From positions 3,162,001 to 3,226,000 of the forward strand of contig JAPMAC010000207.1 in the NCBI GenBank assembly GCA_028671895.1: a stretch of DNA of 64,000 nucleotides, given 5' to 3'. The notes under the pieces are model-generated. The model saw nothing but the letters and a program-made list of their open reading frames with translations. It was not told the origin of the DNA and did not search any database. Of this stretch, positions 59,501 to 64,000 are shown piece by piece. The stretch's first letter is position 1, and each line of letters starts with the position of its first letter. Source of the DNA: Oenanthe sinensis. Its lineage: Eukaryota; Streptophyta; Magnoliopsida; Apiales; Apiaceae. Made by a program: the position numbers and the translations under genes.

Positions 59501-60425
59501 TCAACAGCAACTACAGATCTGATATGAACAAATGAAAATAAAATATCTGGACTGTTTTGAACATAACTTTCGAACTACGACTGCGATTACGGTGATTCTA
59601 AGACCGTACGACTCATTTACACCAGCACAACACTGTTGAAGCAGTGGTTGATCACTTTTAAGGGCTCTGATACCAATTTGTCAGGAACTAGTGAGTTCTG
59701 ACCTAGAATGAAACTATTTTTGGTGTTTTGTGTGTTTATAAGCAATGAATTAAGCTAAGGACAGAGAATTAGAGTTTAGATAAGGTAGAATTAGAATTAG
59801 AATTAGAGTGCAGAGAGTTTAGAGAGAGAGATAAGAGATAAACTTGTAGAAGAAGATAGAGAAAATTAGTGACAAGAGAGAGAAAGAGTAGAGAGAGAGA
59901 GAGTTTGGTGGCAAAGTCATTTTCATATATCAACATAATGGAAATAGAACATTAATACCAAATTACCCTTAATGACTACTACTACACCATACCGTGACAA
60001 TGCAGTACATCTACTACCATACTTATTATTATATATTCTTTAATCCTGACACATACATGAATAGTCTGTTACTTTTGCGTAACAATTTGTGCGCTTTAAA
60101 TATGCAATGCGTCAATCAGTTCATATTATCTTTTTAGTTTTAAGGGCCATCTAGTGCTTATGTTTTCTATTACATAGCTGCGTCCTTGTATTAAATATAA
60201 AGTAGTTTTCGGTGTCTGGCTCTGAAATTTTGGATTCTGATCAACCTCTAATTTTGTAGGGTGCATGAAGGTCGGAAATCATATGAATTTGAAGAAAGCC
60301 CTCAGGTTCCTGGTGAAAGAATCCTAACTCTTGGTTCCAGCAGGAAACGACCTGTTTTGAAATGGGAGAATAACATGGCATGGCCAGGCAAGCTAACTTT
60401 GACCAATAAGGCACTCTACTTTGAG
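50553..60425 (+). CDS. DUF639-family plant protein, partial (six exons, continues to the right)
   Basis: Exons with GT-AG borders and consistent phases: 50553-50757, 52371-52599, 53344-53491, 54166-54273, 54763-54920, 60260-60425. Exon 1 is my choice of start (first ATG; Ser-rich, less conserved). Family-like signatures are SRMNGSTGKKMQKIF and LVEYCCFRFLSRDGSEIHPCLK (exon 3), FQRLIFITMIAWEKPY (exon 4), EEAFVRIAPAISGVADR (exon 5) and VHEGRKSYEF..WPGKLTLTNKALYFE (exon 6). The function of DUF639 proteins is not established. The C-terminal third of the family's usual length is missing and must lie beyond 64000. Intron 5 is 5.3 kb because of a gypsy insertion. Intron 6 holds MITEs and a copia relic. 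No lesion is seen in the exons. Confidence 0.75.
50772..50792. repeat. (TC)n microsatellite in intron 1
   Basis: CTCTCTCTCTCTCTCTC directly after the first donor site. A (GT)n tract follows at 50859-50875. Confidence 0.85.
55854..56227 (-). mobile_element. 3' LTR of the gypsy element
   Basis: TGTTAGGAACTAG to TCCTGACA on the plus strand; nearly identical to 59679-60051. It includes a GA-rich microsatellite (about 55970-56080). Confidence 0.9.
56205..57733 (-). pseudogene. Gypsy pol: reverse transcriptase and RNase H, broken
   Basis: Pieces in different frames read: a short linker (57733-57542); reverse transcriptase fingers/palm (57472-57236, GTWRFCIDYRQLN, FFTKLDLRVGYHQ); palm with FFDDILIYSK (57130-56699; the usual YxDD reads FDD); and RNase H (56702-56205, VVTDDSNTGLGVVL, YEKELMAIVTAV, KNKVADALGR). 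Stops and shifts near 57540, 57236 and 57131 separate them. Translation ends inside the 3' LTR. No HHCC zinc finger or D,D,E integrase core follows. Confidence 0.85.
56228..56243 (-). promoter_or_regulatory. Polypurine tract of the gypsy element
   Basis: On the minus strand TTCAAGGGGGAGGGAA, directly before the 3' LTR. Confidence 0.9.
57779..59279 (-). pseudogene. Gypsy gag-protease
   Basis: The start region at 59279-59091 (MEDEPGFEELLQ..) is separated by a shift from the main frame 59035-57779. That frame contains retrotransposon gag sequence (GVSDWLQDCEQYF, GVARKWFQTF, MESYLTQFEKYQEQL), a Cys-rich CPYCQDKDGVNHQC in place of a normal knuckle, and an aspartic protease (IDGASTHSFLDEHVANKL, YDLVLGVDWLG). 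The protease active-site triplet reads DGA rather than DSG. Confidence 0.85.
59663..59675 (-). promoter_or_regulatory. Primer-binding site of the gypsy element
   Basis: On the minus strand TGGTATCAGAGCC (initiator tRNA-Met), three bases from the 5' LTR. Confidence 0.95.
59679..60051 (-). mobile_element. 5' LTR of the gypsy element
   Basis: Pairs with 55854-56227. By eye about twenty differences plus a short AGAATT duplication near 59790. Confidence 0.9.
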
Positions 60426-60926
60426 GTATACCTTTATATGCTCTGGAATATATTCTCCTAGTTTTACTGCTTCTTTGCTCCAACACTTGATGTGTTATTT
60501 AAAATTTAAAAATGTCATTTAGCACCTAGTTCTGTGAATGATTAAAATAAATAAGTATTGAACCAAGTAGTTCATCTTGACAAAGAAGACTAAATTATCG
60601 TCGTTCCTAATTTAAATTTTATAGAATTGATGATCAGTGGTTTTAATTATGAAAAGGAAAAAGATGAATGGTAAAAAGTCTATAAATGAAAAAAAAAGGT
60701 CTGTTTCAGCAAGTCGGTTTGTTTATTTATTTTTCTTGTGTTACATGCTGTTCACTGACTGAAGAATCTGATGTGAAGAAACTTGAAATTGAATCTGACC
60801 TCAAACTACTTTGAATCTAAAGTAACCCATTACAGCTAGGATATTACCTACATTGCTGTTTGCTATTTCTTTTATGGCTCATATTTTAAACCTATAACAT
60901 AGGTGGTTTCACATTTGAAAATGTCA

Positions 60927-61399
60927 AGACCATAGTTACAAGGAATGTGGGATGTAGCCATGTGCTGCGACCCAAATTGTTTGTTCCTGAATCGCGAACA
61001 AACGTGACCCGAAACATTTTGGGACGCGACCTGAAACTTTGGCAGTAACGACCCATAATATCCAGTATTAATGTCTTTGTATAAATCATCTTTTTAATGT
61101 TTTAAATACTGCAAGGTCCAAGCTCAATTAACTGTATCATTTTCAGGCCCAATAACCTTATAAATTACAATATATTAGGAATTTATAATAATATATAAGT
61201 TGCAATAAATTTGATGATAAATATTTGTATTATTAATTGAGTTTTTAATTGAAAAAATATATATTATAGCATATTTTTTTATAAAAAAGACCCATTGTAC
61301 CCATGCATTCCGTGGTACCGGATTCACTAAAAATGATGTTCTGCGTATTCATTTCCGTATCCCGTTTCGAATCGAACCCCACCTTATGTAACATTGGTC
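60927..61399. mobile_element. CATAGTT-type MITE, copy 1
   Basis: GACCATAGTTACAAGG (about 60928) and CCTTATGTAACATTGGTC (61382-61399) form an imperfect inverted repeat. The interior has 'GACCC..GGGACGCGACC' and 'CCGGATTCACTAAAAATGATGTT', similar to text near 63255-63290 in copy 2. Confidence 0.5.
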
Positions 61400-61739
61400 A
61401 AGACATGTAAGCTTATAGTCGACGCTGATAAAAATACATTATATCACCTGTTTAGTTGGGAAGTGGATTTCCTTTGTTATCTTTTGTAGTTTGTAGCACC
61501 GGTTTTAGGAGAACTGGTAACTTAACACATTATTCTTTGTATCCACATGAATATACAAATTCCATTTGCCATGCTTGAAACTCCGCTTCAGCACTACTCC
61601 TTGCTACCCCCATTCTGTTTCTTACTCCGCCATGTAACAGGTTCCCATAGACGAATGTTCACTTATCTGTTGTCGACCTTCAATCAGTCACCGAGCCTGT
61701 GCAATCCACAACTGTGTAGGCTTCTATTTCTTTGTGGCT

Positions 61740-62620
61740 GCACTTATTGAAGTGCAAAAAAGTGCATTCAATCTAAGTGTCTACTTTGAGATGCATTTGT
61801 AAGAACAGTGGGTTATAAATGGGATTTTCTATGTCAACATCTTCCTAGAGTGCCTTTGAGATGCCCAAGTATTCTGTATGCTGCATCTAAGTGCTCTCTT
61901 TTTGGCAAGTGCATAAATTGGATGACCAGACTAACTGCATAAGTGATATTTGGTCTTATATGGGACAAGTAAATCGGCTCCCTAAAAGTCTGATGCAAAG
62001 TCTTTAATCTCAAATTCCTTGTTCAAGTTTTTCTTTAATCTGTCAAAACAATGTCATCCACAAAAACTATTTAAATCACCATCTTCCCATTTCCATTTTT
62101 CTTATAGAACATATTGTGACCTGCCCTTGATGATATCCTTGCATCTTTATCGACCTTTGAAAACTTGTCAAACCAAGTTCTTAGGGGTTGTTGAAGACCA
62201 TATATAGAAACTTTTTAATCAAAAAACCGGAGTGCCGAATATTCCTTCCAATCCTGTGGAGTATCCATGTACACTTCCTTTTAAGTTTTCTTTGAGAAGG
62301 GCATTCTTAACGTCAGATTGTTGAAGAGGTTAGTTCAAGTTCACTGCAATTGAAAGAAGAACATTGAAAGGAGAACACGTATAGTGTTAAATTTGGCCAC
62401 CCAAGCAAATGTCTCTGTATAATTAATTACTTATCTTTAAGTAAAGACTTCGGCAACAAGACCGGCCTTTTATCTTTCCAATGAACCATTAGAGTTGAAT
62501 TTAGGAGCAAAAACCCATTTACATCCCACTGTTTTCTTTCATTGATATAGTATAGTTGATTCCCAAGTTTGATTATTTTTTTCCAAAGCAATTATTTCTT
62601 CCATGATAGCTTTCCTCCAT
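61740..62620 (-). pseudogene. Ty1/copia reverse-transcriptase relic
   Basis: Minus-strand translation in changing frames gives recognisable copia RT order. It reads KTVGCKWVFAPKFNSNGSLER (near 62545), VYMDTPQDWKEYSALR (near 62270), SIYGLQQPLRTWFDKFSKV (near 62200), FVDDIVLTD (near 62060), LSHIRPNITYAVS (near 61950) and a LKGTLG-like end (near 61830). Many stops interrupt it. No LTRs were found, so it is an old fragment in intron 6. Confidence 0.75.
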
Positions 62621-62840
62621 TAGTAATCTACAAGGGAACTTGTACATTTTTCGGAATCTCCATTCTCCACATGATTAAGAGTATTGAGAAAACAAGCAAA
62701 TGGCAGTGAAACTTTTTCATGATTTTGGTACTAGATGAGATGTAAAGCAATAGTTAAAGATAAATCCTCATCATGTGAATTATAAAAAAGAACAAAACTA
62801 GGAATTTGATTAGGTAAAGTAACTAAAGAAGTGTCTGGTC

Positions 62841-63335
62841 CATAGTTGCATGGTTTGTGGGTCAGCCTATGGAACCCCGATCCAGTTCCCACGTTCCGGA
62901 ACACAATTCCTCTTTGACCCGGAACGTTGGGGATCACGCTCCAGTTCACCCCCTTGACGAACCACCTTTAACACCGGTGATCATTATGTGAAAAGGGGAA
63001 AGAATTAAAAAAAAGATAACTTGATACCATCTAGATTGTGCTTGTTCTCTTAGCGAATAATTTTTCCTCTATCTTCCCTTGAAAGAAACGAGAAATATCT
63101 AAATCGGTTTATGCTTAAAATATGAGATGAAATCTCTAATTCAAACTTCAGAGTAATAGTAGTAGCAGAACAGTCATTGGTGTTTAATATATATATATAT
63201 ATTATTAAAAAGGGATCCCCATATTGATCCATGAACCTGATTCATAACTCATCGTACCCGATTCACTCAAGCTAATGTTTCACATACCCGTACTCAAACC
63301 ACGTGCCCGATCGATCCGCGATCCATGCAACTATG
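62841..63335. mobile_element. CATAGTT-type MITE, copy 2 (495 bp)
   Basis: CATAGTTGCATGG (62841-62853) and CCATGCAACTATG (63323-63335) are a perfect 13-bp inverted repeat. GC-rich 'GACCCGGAACG' text lies next to the left end. Confidence 0.65.
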
Positions 63336-64000
63336 GTCTTATCTTGGCATTACATGGATCTCATGGCAATGCTCATCGATCCTAGACCGTACATGTTTAG
63401 ATGAATGTATTCTGACATTTTATACCAAATTTCCTATTTTCATTTTGCGCATAACTTCTGTCAACTTGTGGATTTCCATAATGCTGATGTTTTTCAGTGT
63501 GAAACAAATTATTAGAGGGCAAATTTGTGGTACTTAAATTATGCATAAAGGACTCCTCAGTTGAGGAATGTTTAAATTTTCAAAAGAGCTTCCTCGGTTT
63601 GAGAGATATTTTAATTTGATTTTTTTAGTTTTCTAATTCTACCCTGTACAGTCCTGTTTTTCCTCGGGAAGAACTGTTCCAAATTTTTTAAATTTATATT
63701 TTCAACCTGGTCGAAAATTTTCATTTACAAAACCCCTTCAACAACCAGTTTTGAATTTGTAATCTCCCCCAAAAGATGAGGTGCAAAAAACATATGATTT
63801 TCAAAAAAATCTAACGTACATGGTCTCCAAAAAAATATTTTTAAACTTGGAATATAACACTTAAAACCCTTTTGTGCGATCGTGAATCCGTATTTTTGTT
63901 CAAATTTATGACAAAAAACAGTACAGCCAAATATTTTCAGTGATAGATCAAGGACTCAATTTGAATTTGGAAAAGTTTTTATAAATAAGTGAATTGGAGT
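63336..64000. other. Intron 6 continuation, nothing recognised
   Basis: AT-rich. No exon of the DUF639 gene is identifiable before the window ends. Confidence 0.5.

Larger units (their letters stand above)
55854..60051 (-). mobile_element. Ty3/gypsy retrotransposon lacking integrase, in intron 5 of the DUF639 gene
   Basis: LTRs at 55854-56227 and 59679-60051 (374/373 bp, minus-strand order reversed), a perfect 5-bp duplication CATAC (55849-55853, 60052-60056), PBS and polypurine tract. The coding order is gag, protease, reverse transcriptase, RNase H, then directly the polypurine tract. The integrase expected after RNase H in Ty3/gypsy is absent. The element is 4.2 kb, short for an autonomous gypsy. 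Confidence 0.95.

Overview
This is a low-GC (AT-rich) nuclear window from a flowering plant, most likely a eudicot. The evidence is large plant-type Ty1/copia elements, a Ty3/gypsy element, Helitron, MULE, Tourist and SINE signatures, and plant gene families (DUF639, Aux/IAA, a SYN4/Rad21-type cohesin subunit). I cannot name the species; an asterid is only a guess. Only one host gene looks real: a DUF639-family gene with six recognisable exons from 50553 that runs off the right end. Nearly everything else is mobile DNA.

Region by region: (1) 1-4594 is the 3' part of copia element A: a very long extra reading frame, polypurine tract and 3' LTR. It sits inside element B (4595-8325: decayed internal sequence and a 1.8-kb 3' LTR), which itself sits in one copy of a repeat called R here. 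(2) 8326-14745 is R copy 1, interrupted again at 10069/14659 by a 4.6-kb Ale/Retrofit-type copia element (C) with 157-bp LTRs. (3) 14746-30729 contains R copy 2, interrupted by a complete 12.7-kb SIRE/Maximus-like copia element D (16435-29116; LTRs 775/773 bp; target duplication CTATG). After gag and pol, D carries a third coding region of about 4.9 kb. R encodes a roughly 405-codon protein resembling plant transposon-associated proteins; the two copies have different lesions. (4) 30730-39250 is TE-derived intergenic DNA: a possible very long LTR, a MULE-like element with a perfect 9-bp target duplication and re-duplicated terminal repeats, LTR halves in opposite orientation, and two tandem-repeat arrays (about 95 bp x7, exactly 59 bp x4). 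(5) 39401-47522 has ends expected of a Helitron on the minus strand. It holds an intronless broken Aux/IAA copy and five exons, with matching splice phases, that fuse unknown coding sequence to part of a SYN4/Rad21 cohesin gene. (6) 47523-50240 holds MITEs and a tRNA-derived SINE with a 15-bp target duplication. (7) 50553-64000 is the DUF639 gene. One intron holds a complete but integrase-less Ty3/gypsy element on the opposite strand (55854-60051). The downstream intron holds two related MITEs and a copia reverse-transcriptase relic.

The most unusual signal is that the copia elements of the SIRE-like group each carry a private, short, (near-)palindromic word repeated many times. The word occurs in the LTR and, where coding sequence is visible, in the extra reading frame: ATCRRYYGAT in A, TCAGASTCTGA and its halves in D, and CTGWCAG-type words in the fragment at 35400-36014. 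The two extra reading frames (A and D) also share an identical 13-base internal polypurine tract in the same codon frame.
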